Shown here: positions 39,571 through 51,417 of the stretch, one piece after another
How the letters are laid out: each line of letters begins with the position of its first letter
How positions within the stretch are numbered: position 1 is the first letter of the stretch
From: Pratylenchus scribneri
Lineage: Eukaryota > Nematoda > Chromadorea > Rhabditida > Pratylenchidae
Length of the DNA: 64,000 bases
Assembly: GCA_030063045.1 (NCBI GenBank)
Contig: JAQSEB010000115.1
Location: 558,001-622,000, forward strand
Reading direction: 5' to 3'
Notes under the pieces: generated by a model
Databases searched by the model: none
What the model was told of the DNA's origin: nothing
What the model saw: only the letters and a program-made list of their open reading frames with translations
Made by a program: the position numbers and the translations under genes

Positions 39571-39759
39571 TAGTTAAAAATTCAAATTTCGCGTAAAATT
39601 TTTATCGACACGAATATCGTATATTTCGCGGAAATTCAAATTTTCTTTCTAAGTCCAAAAAGAGTAATTAGTTTAAAATTCAAATTCCCGCGTAAAATTT
39701 TTTATCGACACGAATACCATATTTTTCGCGGTAATTCAAATTAATCCAAAAGGACAATT
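39571..39759 (+). repeat. Tandem duplication of about 98 bases in the foldback spacer
   Basis: Units at about 39571-39668 and 39669-39759 share AAATTCAAATT, GCGTAAAATTTTT, ATCGACACGAATA and TTTCGCGG. Within each unit TTTCGCG and its flanks are partly palindromic with the start of the unit. Confidence 0.8.
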
Positions 39760-40092
39760 ATTCAAATTTTTGGTATCTATAACTAACTTAATGAAATTTA
39801 TGTGTTTGTTAATGGATGGCTTATACAAAATGATCGAATTAGTTAAATAAATTTGCAATTAAAAAATTATCCACAATTTTGTCTAAAGATTATGACCACA
39901 ATTTTGTCTAAAGATTAAGAATTATGTTATGATGGGCAAATATCCTTCCGAACCATGAAAAGAAAATAATTCTTGTTGGAAAATAATTTGCCATTATCTA
40001 ATAAATTCTACAAGAAATATGAATAAAATTAGTAATTGTAAAAATGAATTTTTGGAATGTTAATTTAATTAAAAAAGCACAAAAAAATCATT

Positions 40093-40163
40093 AGCCGATG
40101 TCGGGAATCGAACCGTCGACCTCAGGTAAAAACGCATGACTTTACCAACTGCGCCACCCATGT
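40093..40163 (-). other. tRNA-like module, right inner
   Basis: Mirror copy of the left inner module. On the minus strand it reads GGGTGGCGCAGTTGGTAAAG and GACGGTTCGATTCCCGAC. The B box fits the Pol III consensus better here than in the left copy. Confidence 0.6.
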
Positions 40164-40251
40164 CTGACTGACCACTCTGTTAAAGTTAATTAAACTATTG
40201 TAAAAAAGGAGCACTAAAAGTTAATACTTCTCAATTATTTAATTTAGCGGC

Positions 40252-40326
40252 GCCCCTTGCCACTTTTAGCGCAATGGCAAAATGCTTTCCTTTTTTCCAA
40301 AGGCGAAAGTTCGATCCCCAATAAAG
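40252..40326 (+). other. tRNA-like module, right outer
   Basis: Mirror copy of the left outer module, with TTTTAGCGCAATGGCAAAAT and AAGTTCGATCCCC. No cloverleaf closes. Confidence 0.55.
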
Positions 40327-40580
40327 GCAAAAGATTTTAAACCAACATGAATTGTAAATTTTATTCAAAATTTTTTAAAATATCTGCAAGATTGAAAATT
40401 ATATGAATAAAAAGGCTTCAAATATAAAATAAAATTGCTCATCAATGCTCCATGAATTCAGAAATATTTTAGATACTGGGGAATGGGGATATTACACGCT
40501 CTCAAGTTTTAAAATGATTTTGTTGATATTTTTGTGAGGATCATCTTTCTTTATTTCATCATTCCAAATGTCCGAATTCA

Positions 40581-43500
40581 TCAATCCGTCATGTCAGCAA
40601 ACTCTTGCTCCGACCCGCTGGCTGCCGTGCTACCCACAGTTCCGCCTTTGAGGATGGATTCGACCTGTGATTGGGAGGTGGTGATTTGCTCTCCCCATCC
40701 ACCCAAATGATGTACCTCTTTTCGGAATGAACTCAGATTCTGTGTGAAGTTGTCCTTAAAAAGAATATGGGATGGGTTTAATCGATCGAATAATAATAAC
40801 CTTATTTTTCAAATTTGTGTTCAAACTTATGCCTTCCATCAATCGGTCAAAGGCCTAAAATGTTCGTCGATTTAAATAGAAATTTGTTAAATTTGAACTT
40901 GTTGAAGGGCAGGCTGAAATTGTGGAGGCTGTTGATTGATGAATTCACTTTTGCATGCATCATAGCGTCCACTTTGCATGTTCAGAATGATCAAACCCAG
41001 CAGAGGTCGGGACATGGACCATTGGCATTTGACCTCCTCAAAAAGTAGTTGGGAGAGGATGGAGGTCAGCAACTGGAAATGAGGGCATAAATTATGAAAA
41101 GAATAATAAAAAAAAACCTCGTAAAGAATATCCGGGTCCTGTTCAAGTGCACTTTTCCATTTGTCGCCTTCCGGTTCGCGGCACATGGCCAATGAAACAT
41201 CCGTTGGCCTGGTGAGCCTTTCGAACATGTAATCCAGGATTTGATCCAAAACTGTGCAGCTGGTCGAGATCAATGTGGTGTCTGGGAATGAGGATAAATA
41301 TTAAATTTAAAATTAATCATTAATTTTTGTTTTTCTTTCCTAATAGATTTTTTCTCATTTTTTTGATACTAACATCCAAAGCCCAAATCGCCACCAACAA
41401 ATTGGCCTGCATTTCCACTAGAAAAGGGATCCCGAAGGGATGACTGGGAACTGGTGGTGGTGGAGATTTGTGCAGGGATGGAATCGGATGTTAGATCCTG
41501 AACCGAAAAATTTTTCCGAAATCCCAATGCTTACCAACGGCGCAAATTGCTCGATGAATGGCACGGAGGATGGCAATGAAATATTGTTCGTCCAATTTGG
41601 AGACATAGGCCTAAAATTAATAAAAATTATTTTTGTGATTTAAATTAAAAAACAAAACCATATTATCCCGAGTGACGACATCCAAGAAATAATAAATGCT
41701 TTGTGCCAATTTTGAATACACCTATGTGGAATTTATTATTCTAGATGGAAATTAATTTAAAAATTTACCAGGAAATTCTCATTTTGGAGGCGATAAAATA
41801 ATTTGAAGGTCACATCCAGTGCATCACTCAAGCAACGGTCACCGTAGAGGAAGAAGACGCCAAATGGAAGATAACTCCCGGAAAGGACATTCCTCAGCAA
41901 TTGGCAAATAACACCAATGTTTTTGACCCGTTGTTTGTAATGTTGATCTTTGGAGACGGGCGGCAGAGTCAAAAGTCGATTCCCTTTAATAAAATGAAAT
42001 TATTTAACAAAAGATTAATTAACCATATTCACAGAGCACTTTGGAAACATTTCGGAAGAGGATTACGGCCGTGCAATTGTGCATGTCATAGGTCATCCGT
42101 GATTGTTTGTTCAGCATCAATTCGGCAATTAATTTCAGAATTGGCGTCGTCACATCCGCATTATCCGCCCATAATTTCATTGATTCTTCCATAATGACGA
42201 ATACATTTGGCAAACTTAAATTGAATATTAAATGCATAAAAATATTTTAAACTGACCACCAATTGAGGAATAATTGATAATTGGACTTTTTGGTGCAGGC
42301 CAATGCAATTCCACGCAAATCACGAACGAAGCCAATGACCGCCATCCGTAATTGTTCCTCATTCACAGAATTGACCGTCCCATTTTGGAAAATTGTGTAA
42401 ATTTCTTTGAATTTTTCTGAAAAATAATTTATCGATTTTATCAAAATATGAATTAAACCTGTGATTGGCTCCATAAATTGATCAAAAATTGCAATGTTCT
42501 CCTCCAATTCAATATTCAATAAACGCATCAAGGAGGCATAAAAATTTGTTCGAGAGCGCATTATGTTGGTTTGTTCATTGACGGCCACAAATGCAAATTG
42601 CTAAAAATGGGAAGAATATGAGGAAACGGAATAATTTTTGACTTACGGAATGATTTCGGAGTAGTAATTGAATTTCGTCGGTTTTCAAAAGCCGTCGAAC
42701 ATTCGCATAACCAACAGTGAGATCGTTGAGCAAGGAAAGAGTCGAGGAGAGGATTCGTTCATCTTTGCCCCAATATTTCAAATTTGTTATGCTAAAAAAG
42801 AATAAATTATATCATAAAAAAATTGGTAATATTGCAGTTTAAGGGCTGAAACCCGGAATGGAAGAAGGAAAGGATGAAAAAGACAGAAGAGATGAAGCTG
42901 ATGAGGATGATCTTCTCCATCATTTTTTCATCAATATCTTCTCTTCATCTCTTTCTCTTCTCCCTCATGCCTTATCATACTCATCACTATATTCGTCTTC
43001 TTCATCATCATCCTTTTTCCTTCCAGCCCTAAACTACAATAGTACGCTAAGCTAAAAGTTTTCTCACATTTTCGCAGCAAATAATCGGAGCACGGCTGCA
43101 TCACCATTTATGCCGAGTGTTGCCAATTTCTCATAAACTTGGCTTTCCCTTTGCACATTGTCCGAAATGTAGGCTTTGCGGAATTCATCCATCATATAAA
43201 TGTACGCAAATTCCAACTGAATGTCCATTGCGCCCGGCTGTTGCGTTTCAAGTCGTTGGTCGGTCATTTGCATTGTCTAAAATTAATTTAATTTATTTTG
43301 AATGGGAAAACCAAAAACCTTCCAAACTCGGGACACCACTTCCCCATCATAAACATCATCCTCCATATCACCACTGTTGGATGAGCCTTTGCCATTGATG
43401 CCGGCGGCCATCATTGTTATTAGCCAAATTAGCTGCTTCCGTGCAATTACTTGTTCCTGTTAAAATTATTTAGTTAATTTAAATTCAATTTTAATATAAA

Positions 43501-45391
43501 AACCTCTTCGGTAATTCCCTGATTGAAAAGGATGGCCAAACTCTTCTCAAATAGTCGAATCAATTCCTCCACCGTTTTCTTGTAATCTTTTCGCGAAATC
43601 ACAGTGAATAATTCCATCAATTGCTTCACTGAGCCCATATCCTCCAATGGATCATCAGAGCTATCCCTTCAATTAATTTAATATTTAATTAATAAATTAA
43701 ATTTGTAAACAAACCGAACAACCCGTTCACAAATTGAGACCCTGGATTGAATAAAAGCGTTGCAAACTTTTGGAATGCAATGGGTGATCTAAAAATGAAT
43801 TAATCAAATTAAATATTCTCAAAATATTCTCACCATATCCACATCCACTCGAGCATAGGTCAATGAACCGGACAATCGGCTCCAAAATGACATCAAATAA
43901 TAAACACTGTTCTGGGTGAACATATGCGAAAGTGGCAGGCTTTGGAGTGTGAATTCGGTGAGCAGTTCAAGAAGACGAGGGAAATGTTCGCATTTGACCA
44001 GCTCCGACACTTGATAATTGGCCTTGACCCGGCTGATTATTCGGCAAAAATGATGGAAATTGTCAGGATATGTCAGCTTTTGGGCACTTTCCAAAACTTT
44101 CTTCAGACCATCTGCAATTTGTTCCAAATATTTTTGACGATCGGTGCTCTCGAAAAGCATTCGGCGAACGGAAGTTAATTGGACCTAAATAATTTGTTTA
44201 GAAATTAATAAATTAACATCTAGGCAGGCTTACCAAAGTTTGGAATGCTTTGTGGACAAGCTCTTGAGGAAGAATGAAGTAAAGATCGAAGAATAAATTG
44301 ATGACTTGGTTCTCAATCAAAACTGAATTAACCATTTTATTAAAATGTGGTTATTTTGAACATACCTGGACGCCATTTTGTGGGCACTTGAATGTTGGTA
44401 TTCTCATCAAGTGTTTCATCATTCATGCTCCCAATGAAGTCGTAATTGGTGCAGGAATATGACTAAATAATACAAATTAATAGGATTAAAAAATTAAATA
44501 TTACCAAATCCAATGCTTGCGAAATGTGAAGAAGCTGAAAATAAATGCATTTATGTTTTGGTTCAATATTCATAATCATTTAAATTTACTTGACTGTCAT
44601 TGATGAGTTGCTGTTTATCGCATGCCTCTTTGAGAATATCAAGTGAAAGAATGAAAATGTCGAGAAGACGATTGTCCCGAAAATCTGCCGAAATCTTCCG
44701 TTGTTTGCTTATTGAATCGAGTCCTTCATCCTGTGTTAATTTAATGAAATATAAATTGTTTTCATAATTTAAAATTACCGAATTCGCTTCTTCCACGAGA
44801 GCGTTCAACAATTTGAGTGCCAAAAGTCCTTCATTGTTCGCATTTTTTGCCAAAATGACAATGTCCTTGATCGGCGTTTGGAAATGCAAAATTTCGGTTT
44901 GTGGATCCTTTTCCAGCCATCCGACTTTGGTGAGCAAAGCGAACAATTTGCAAAGTGAATTCAATATGAAGGGAGGCAAAGTCGGTCTCGAGACCATGTA
45001 GTTCAACAAAAATTGACCTTAATTAAAAATGTAATTTGTTTTAAAAATTGCTTTACTTAATTGAAGTCGCTGTGAAACATTGATGCCAATTTTCTTGCTC
45101 AACAGTCTTTTCAATGCTCCGCTTGCCACAACTTGGGCATAAGGTTGCTATTTTTAAAAATTTTATATTTTTTTATGAATTGTAAAACCTCGCCACTTTC
45201 CAAAAGTAAGAGACAATTTTGCAGGCATTCATTGGAGTCAATCAATTTGGATAAGGTCTCTTCTGCGCTTCGTCTTTCGGTTTCATTGACAGCCTCACAA
45301 AGTGTTCGGCTAAGACGATTCAGAAACTTAAAAATAAAAATATTATTCATTATTATATTAATAGCAAACTTACATTAATATCATATGACAT
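40581..45391 (-). CDS. XPO7: Exportin-7 (RanBP16), with an apparent 1-nt frameshift
   Basis: Importin-beta family nuclear export receptor. Twenty-four exons from the 5' end: 45374-45391, 45189-45326, 45057-45147, 44779-45017, 44590-44730, 44505-44534, 44366-44462, 44234-44322, 43834-44184, 43715-43788, 43504-43666, 43319-43456, 43068-43276, 42647-42792, 42459-42600, 42257-42416, 42024-42214, 41769-41983, 41659-41721, 41535-41610, 41118-41281, 40899-41072, 40801-40854 and 40581-40754. About 1111 residues, close to human (1087). Matches run throughout: KISADFRDNRLLDIF, NYQVSELVK, KYWGKDERILSSTLSLLNDL, GFVRDLRGIA, LSGSYLPFGVF, CQWSMSRPLLGLIILN, NFTQNLSSFRKEV. All junctions are in phase except the 5' edge of exon 42647-42792. 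There the expected Ile-Thr-Asn-Leu-Lys reading needs one T fewer in a four-T run at 42783-42786. Confidence 0.93.
42827..43045. repeat. MITE-like foldback element, copy 2 (exportin-7 intron)
   Basis: Fills most of the 275-nt intron between the exportin-7 exons at 43068 and 42792. Left end TAATATTGCAGTTTAAGGGC; right end, read in reverse, TACTATTGTAGTTTAGGGC; about 20 of 24 bases match. The interior is purine-rich then pyrimidine-rich, and resembles the element at 23993-24216. Confidence 0.75.
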
Positions 45392-46103
45392 TTGTAGATG
45401 GGAATGAAGCTTCAATAAATTGTTTGTGCTAATTTGTAGAATGTATATGAAAGATTGGATTATTGCGGACTTTCTCTAAAAATTAAAGGTTTTTTATTTG
45501 TGGTAACTAGCATAAAAAATTGAAAATGTTTTTTATAAATTGGATATTGGATGCTTCAATAAAAATTTCTTTTACAATAGTTAAAAGTAAAAACTAGAAT
45601 AATAGCAGCTGTTCAAAAAAGAATGGATTATTCCTATCCTCCCAATTCCTGCATTGTTTGACTGACCCTACTTTGTCGGCGATATGTAAATTTCTAAGTT
45701 GAATGCTTCGCCGACCCCCCGAATGTTTTTACCCGATCTTTTATTGGGACTTGGGGAAAAGGACAATGGAGATGAAAAGATGAACTTGAATCAAATGGAT
45801 TGGGGGAAGGGAAATGAAGATTATAATCGCAGATAAGGCAAAGGCTTTATGCTAATGATAAATACTTTTAGATAAAAAAAATCTGTGGTCTTTTTTGGCA
45901 GTAGGTCAATGTTATCTTCTTCATTTATTGATGTGTTAATAATATGGTTATGGTTTATGTAACCAAAACAAATAAAATAATAAAAAAATAATCGGTACTT
46001 AGAGAAACGAATTTTATCGAAAAAATATTAAACGTAATGATATGAAAGAATAAATGTGACTAAAATAAAAGTATTTATATAAAATATAAAGTTAATCAAA
46101 TCA
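45392..46103. other. Intergenic, no gene recognised
   Basis: About 710 AT-rich bases between the exportin-7 start and the next minus-strand stop. Should contain the exportin-7 promoter. Nothing specific seen. Confidence 0.5.
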
Positions 46104-46765
46104 TCAATGAATCTCATATTGTGCCGTCCTCTTTGGTGCAACCAGAGGCAATGTTATCGGCAATCTTGGCTGTTCATCAGATTCTGCACTGAAAGAAACA
46201 AGAATTTAGAAAATAAAACATCAAATGGACCTGGGTAATTTGACAATGTTCATCTGCTGGAACGTTTTTGACGCCTTTGGTTTTTTGTGCAAATCTCCAA
46301 CCGAACGAGTCTTTCCAATTTCTCCAAGTGTCCGTGTCTTCAATTTGACTAATTTCTTTTCCAATTTTGGCAAATCATCAATTCCATCGAATTCTTCTTT
46401 GTTATCTAAAACATCAAAAGTGGAAACAATAAACCAAATAACCAACCTTCATTGGGTTTTTTCTTGTCCGGTGTGGATGATCCACTGTCAGAGTCGTCAT
46501 CGGCTCGGTGAAAGCGAATAAGCCCCACTCTCCTGAGAAATTCTTCATCGCTTTCAGAGCGTCGCATCATTGAATTCGAACAAACTTGGGAACGAACCCT
46601 TTCCCATTTTTCACCGGCATTTCTGAACTGGCCTTTGGGCGAATCTAATAAGACCTGAAAAAGTAGCTTTTAATTATAGACAAATTATTTATTCCAAATT
46701 ACCTCTCGTGCTTTTGTGTTGAACCCTCTATGTGGTGCAGGATCTCTTCTGATAGGCAAATTCAT
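46104..46765 (-). CDS. Basic protein of unknown function
   Basis: Not recognised. Four exons from the 5' end, 46703-46765, 46447-46654, 46231-46405 and 46104-46188, join in phase to give 176 residues. The protein is hydrophilic, with many Arg, Lys, Asp and Ser residues. Short blocks include NLPIRRDPAPHRGF at the start, MMRRSESDEEFLRRVGLIRF in the middle, a DDDSDSGSSTPDKKK linker and EFDGIDDLPKLEKKLVKLK. There is no signal peptide, membrane segment or cysteine pattern. The acidic Ser/Thr-Pro linker suggests phosphorylation. It is predicted to be mostly disordered, cytosolic or nuclear. It lies on the same strand as exportin-7 and the headcase gene, with gaps of 712 and 875 bases. Confidence 0.75.
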
Positions 46766-47640
46766 TTGCAATGTGAATGCAATAATTTGATGATGTTAGA
46801 TTCCAATTTTAGAATAAATTATATTTGGGATTGAAGAATGGAAACCTAAAATTTATATTCAATTATAAATAAAATTTGACTGAAAAATGTGGGCAAATTC
46901 CCTTGAGATTTTTTTTTGAATAGCCCACAATTGTCGGGGATTTTTTCTTTTTGGTTAGCTGGAAAATTAGCTCGATGAATGGATTTGAATTGGCTGGCAG
47001 TTAAGGGATGGATTTTATAGGTGGCTCGTTGTCCCCCTCCAGTTTTTTTAAATGGACCTAAATTCCTCTTATTATTATTTCTACCTCGCGCACATTATCA
47101 TTCTCTATCTTTTTTCATTTCCGCGGGGACATCCGTTCCATTCCCCCCAACCCAACATTTGCATTGCAGTTAATCCCCCAATTCTTTTTCCTCATAATCA
47201 TAATGAGTTGGGCTAAAAAACGGAAAAGGGTGAATGAGGAGACGGGACGGCGGTGAAAGCGAATTAATTACCTCGTGAATTGGCGCAAATGGAGTGGGGG
47301 GGGGGGGGATGTGACCGGTGGCGGGAATGTGGGCGGGCGGAGATTTGATTTTGTGAAGGGGAATTGAAGTTTTAATCGAGAAAACCTTCTTACAACAATT
47401 ATTATTAAATATTTGAGCATATTAAACCCATCCCGTCATTTTTTCAGAAAATTGCCTGCTTAAAGTACAAATTATAAAATTAAAAATATATTTGGTCATT
47501 GAACCATGGAAATGAAAAAGGAATTTTTGAAAAATTTTATTCTTTTATTAAATAATGGCAAGGCAAAATATTGGCGGAATTGAGAACGGAAAAAATACTT
47601 TAAAAGGAAAAAAAAAAGTTTCGGGTATGCTGGCCGTAAA
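46766..47640. other. Intergenic, homopolymer tract, no gene recognised
   Basis: About 875 bases. Includes a poly-G run at about 47295-47308. No splice-consistent open frame seen. Confidence 0.5.
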
Positions 47641-49320
47641 TTAATAAAACTGTTCAAAATGACATCTTTTTCCATCAACTTTCTTTCTTTCCTCCATAGC
47701 TGGAATTGTCCTCAAATGAGATGCGAAAACAATCGTGGCTGGGTTATAAGGCCGGGTAGTCTTGATTCGCCCTTTAAATAAATAAAATTAAATTATTAAT
47801 AATATTAAATTTATACCAAAAGAAGTTCACCCAAATTGAAGCTCCTGGCACCCGGATCGAAGAGGGAATAAAAGGCACCGGACTAAAATATAAAAATAAA
47901 TGGAGGAAGAACAAGGAAGTCACCTCTGGCTTTGATGTTGGCACGGGAATGCTCGGCGTTTGCACCAAGCCCAATGGTCGCTTCTCAATTGTTGACGTTT
48001 TTCGCGATTGTTGTTGTGGTCCCTTTTGCACAATTTGTGCAGTTGTAGGTGTTGCAGTTTTGATCATTTGTCCGCCCCCTCCTATTCCTGCCGATTTTGC
48101 CTTCTCATTGACCACTTTTTGTGCTGCTGGCGATTGGCCGACGACATGTTTTGGAGTGTCCCCTCCTTTGCCCTTCAGGTAAATTGGGCCACAGCTTCGA
48201 TTGATCATTGGTGGTAAAATCGGCGTTTCAATGAGCGATTTGGGTGCTGGCAATGATTTGCGTCCTCCTCCTCGGATTTTGTCCTTGCGCGATAGAAACG
48301 GCAACAATGGTTTTGGCGTCGATTCCAAATCAGGTTTAGATTTTGGGCGATCAGAAGCCAACTTGAAAATTCATTTTAATTTAAAAACGCAAAAAATTCT
48401 ACCGGTTTTGGTTTGTCCACAATGAGCATTGATTTGAGTGGAGGCGTGGAGTTTCGTTGCTCATTAATGTATTCCGTGTCGCTTTCATCACTTTGGAACA
48501 TGAATGTTGAGGTGGAATGCGAAGTTTGCCTACGGTTAAGTCCTCTAAAAATCGATGGAAATTAATAAAAGTTCATCCCATTCTGCTTACTTGTTGCCAT
48601 GCGGAATGAAATCATTCTGCAAAAGTTCCGGTGCCACAGGTCCATTGTTGGAAATGTTGACCGCCGGAAGCTTACTTTTCTTATTGCATTTCTTTTTGCG
48701 TTGTTTCGCTTCAGCCAAAAGTTGTTTCCGCTGTTCCTCCAGTTCTTTTTCCTGAAAAATCCAACATTTATCATTCCTTTCCTGAAGAAATAACCTTGTA
48801 AAAGTCCACATCCAAACACATCATTCCATGACCGCAATGGCAAAGCAGCATATTTCCAACCAACCCCTGGCCCTTCTTCTCCCATAAATTGCTTCGTCGT
48901 TGAACGTCTGTCCAGCCCCGTGCAGATCCCTTCTTGGTCAGAATCTTCAGCAAATTCTCTTCCAACTTTTCAAAGCATTTTTTGTGCACCAACATTTTTG
49001 CCAGTTGGCAATCCTCATTGAGGCATCGCATTCGAACGCCAGCATCAGGCCCATCAATTTTAGTTGGAATTGGAGAATCTAAAATGAGAATAAAATTGGA
49101 ATGTAAAATTGTTTAGGTGTAGCCAACCTTTGCAGACGCATGAAATGTATGGTATTGGACAGTCCGTTTTTTCATCATAACTGTAATTGTTGAATTTGAA
49201 TTCTTGTTCAACAATTCTGAATTTAATAAATTTTGTTTTGGTAATAAGTTTCGTTTCTTTCCTTTAATTTAAACTCGCTTACCCCTTGATATCTTTTGTT
49301 TTTTTGAGGCGAGAAGTCAT
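47641..49320 (-). CDS. Headcase (HECA) family protein
   Basis: Homologue of Drosophila headcase, an adult-progenitor and imaginal-cell factor that acts with Unkempt downstream of TOR. Eight exons from the 5' end: 49283-49320, 49128-49216, 48795-49078, 48591-48751, 48403-48544, 47924-48361, 47831-47882 and 47641-47771. They give 444 residues. The Cys/His-rich headcase module is clear: PYISCVCK, VRMRCLNEDCQLAK, LVHKKCFEKLEENLL, ARGWTDVQRRSNLWEKKGQGL, LCHCGHGMMCLDVDF. A charged coiled segment, a Pro/Lys/Thr-rich linker and a conserved-looking end (FYSLFDPGARSFNLG, then IKTTRPYNPATIVFASHL) follow. The ATG sits directly after TTTTTTTCCAG, so this may be a spliced-leader acceptor. An upstream coding exon is the other reading. 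Conserved residues of the zinc-like module are present. Confidence 0.82.
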
Positions 49321-50563
49321 CTGGAAAAAAATTTACTAAAAATCCTATAGAATATCAAATTTGATGAAAAACGTATGGGAGATTTGTTTTTTTTACCAAT
49401 GAATTTAGTCCCATAATTGGATGATGATGAATGAATGGTGAGAAATCTTTTAGTGAATTAAAACTATCCATTTGCAGAAATTATTCATAGAAGAAGAAGG
49501 GAACGAAAAACCCATTTAATGGAAATGGAGGGAGCATTTATACGATTGAATTTATTTAAAAAAACATAAACAACTGACCTTTACATAAAGGGTGGAAATA
49601 GCAAACTTGAGACGTTTAGCATGCAAATTATGAATATGCTGCTGGAAGATTTTAATTTTTTTAATTCATAATTCGCTGTAATTTAATTTAAATTATGCAA
49701 ATGATAATCAAATTTTGTTCAAGTTGTTTTAATGTTGGGGAATTGGGATTCATCTATTGGAATCTTTTTTTGCATTAAGTAAAGTGAATGAATGAATTGA
49801 CTTTTTAAATGCGACAAGGAAAAAAAGAATGGACCCCAAATGGTGAATAGATCCCCATCATTTGTGCTTGTACCTAGCCACTCATCTTCCTTGTTCATCA
49901 TTGGCCATATTCCTCTGTTTAGTTCGTCCCATTCCTCTACAAAGGATCAAAATGGGAATGTGAATAAACCAAGCGCTTTTCAGAATTGGAACTACATGAA
50001 AAAATTTCTAACCGTTAATTGGGTTAAGCATATCATTTAACTCAACTAAATCGAAGATAAAATTAAGAAATCGAAATCGGTACCATAACATAACATAAGA
50101 ACATAAAAAAATCGATAGATTGGCAAAACGTATTAATTATTAGATTTAAAAAATTTTTGAATGCACTTTTTTAGAAATTAGACTTTTGAGTTAGATTTTC
50201 TTACCCATAATTAAACCGGTTTTCATCCGGATTATTAAACAAGAAAACGAATTCAAAAACCTTAAAACCTTCTTAAAAACCATTTAAAGAAGTATAGCTA
50301 GCGGAAAAACATGACTTTAGACGAAAATAAACCTCCAATCCAAAGAATCAAACAAATTTTTTTTTTTGATTCATGCAAACAAAAACAATTGATTAACTTT
50401 GTTTGAAACATAACAAAGCATGTCATAATTGTCATTTTAAATTTGCTTGATTATTTTAATTTCAAATTTAATTCGTTTTTTAGATAGATATTAACCAGAA
50501 ATTATTTTATTCCAACTAAACATTTCAAATCCATCCATCCATTCTAAACATCAAAATTAAATT
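49321..50563. other. Intergenic between divergent genes, no gene recognised
   Basis: About 1.24 kb of AT-rich DNA between the headcase start and the CDK-inhibitor start. Probably holds both promoters. No gene or repeat worth naming. Confidence 0.5.
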
Positions 50564-51417
50564 ATGGCTGATGAGGATCAAAATAAATTGCCCGCGGATG
50601 CACAAAAACGCAGTTCTATTCCACGCCGTTCCCTGTTTGGCACTGAACGTTCCGAGGACACAGATGAATGGCTTCGAGGTTTGCTGATTAATTTAGGAAA
50701 ATAAATTTAAATATATTTTGTTAAGATTTGGAGAAGAGAAATTTGGAGGAAAAAGTCCAGAAATGGAACTTTGATTTTCGTGAAGGGAAACCGCTCAAAC
50801 AAAATGAGCTCAGTTCAAAGCAAGGAGAAGAACAGAATTTGCCATCGCCAAGCCATGTTTATGAAGCAGTTGACGCCAATGAGGTATAATTAACGAAAAA
50901 TTCAATTTTAAATATTAAATTTTTACATTCAGGTTCCAGCATTTTACCGAAGCAAAGCGACATTGGCCACGACGGATATGGATAAAGTTAAGCCTTCGAC
51001 CCCACCAACAACGCCAATTGCCAAGTCGAGAAAGCGAAAATTGGAGGTGGACGAGAAAGCAGAGGAAGAGCCCCAGCAGGATTTGGCGATCGTTTTGCGA
51101 AGGGAAAAGGTTTGTTTGAGATTTGGGTATAATTGAGTTTAATGACCATCCATTTGGTTTAAATTGGAAGTAGAAAAAGTCTTTAACAAAAATTTGATGG
51201 TTTAAGCTTTTTATTTAAAAGTTCATCATTCATAAATTAAAAGTTTTAAATTCAGGCAAATTGGCTGAGTCCATCTGGAAAGGAGGCGAGACAACAGCAA
51301 AAGGAAGAAGCTAGAGGGAAAAGCTCGGATCAAAATCAAGGAGAAACTCCCAAAAAGATATCAAAGAAGGAGGAAGGCGCAAAAGTGGAAGAGAAGAAGA
51401 ACAGCCAAGAAGAATAA
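50564..51417 (+). CDS. p27/Kip-type cyclin-dependent kinase inhibitor
   Basis: Nuclear inhibitor of cyclin-CDK complexes that promotes G1 arrest. Four exons, 50564-50678, 50726-50883, 50933-51109 and 51256-51417, give 203 residues. The CDI domain (about 18-105) shows the cyclin-binding RRSLFG, a linker helix (DLEKRNLEEKVQ) and the CDK-binding KWNFDFREGKPL. VPAFYRSKA further on corresponds to the 3-10 helix (FYYR in p27) that enters the ATP site. The C-terminal half is disordered, with a PSTPPTTP run (possible phospho-sites) and KSRKRKLE, a likely nuclear localisation signal, then an unstructured Lys/Glu/Gln tail. Equivalent to C. elegans cki-1/cki-2; which of the two cannot be told from this alone. 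Confidence 0.88.

Larger units (their letters stand above)
38860..40340. repeat. Long inverted-repeat (foldback) element with tRNA-like modules
   Basis: Two arms, about 38860-39200 and 39975-40340, are inverted copies at roughly 80% identity by eye, around a spacer of about 770 bases. Shared landmarks, in reversed order, include TAAATTAAATAATTGAGAAG, TGGCGCAGTTGGTAAAGTCA, GAGGTCGACGGTTCGAT and TTTTTTAATTAAATTA. Each arm carries two tRNA-like modules pointing away from each other. The spacer has its own direct repeats (39272-39471 and 39571-39759). No transposase frame was found. Origin could be two tRNA-derived SINE-like units inserted head to head, or a nonautonomous foldback transposon. A transcript through it would form a long hairpin. 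Confidence 0.8.
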
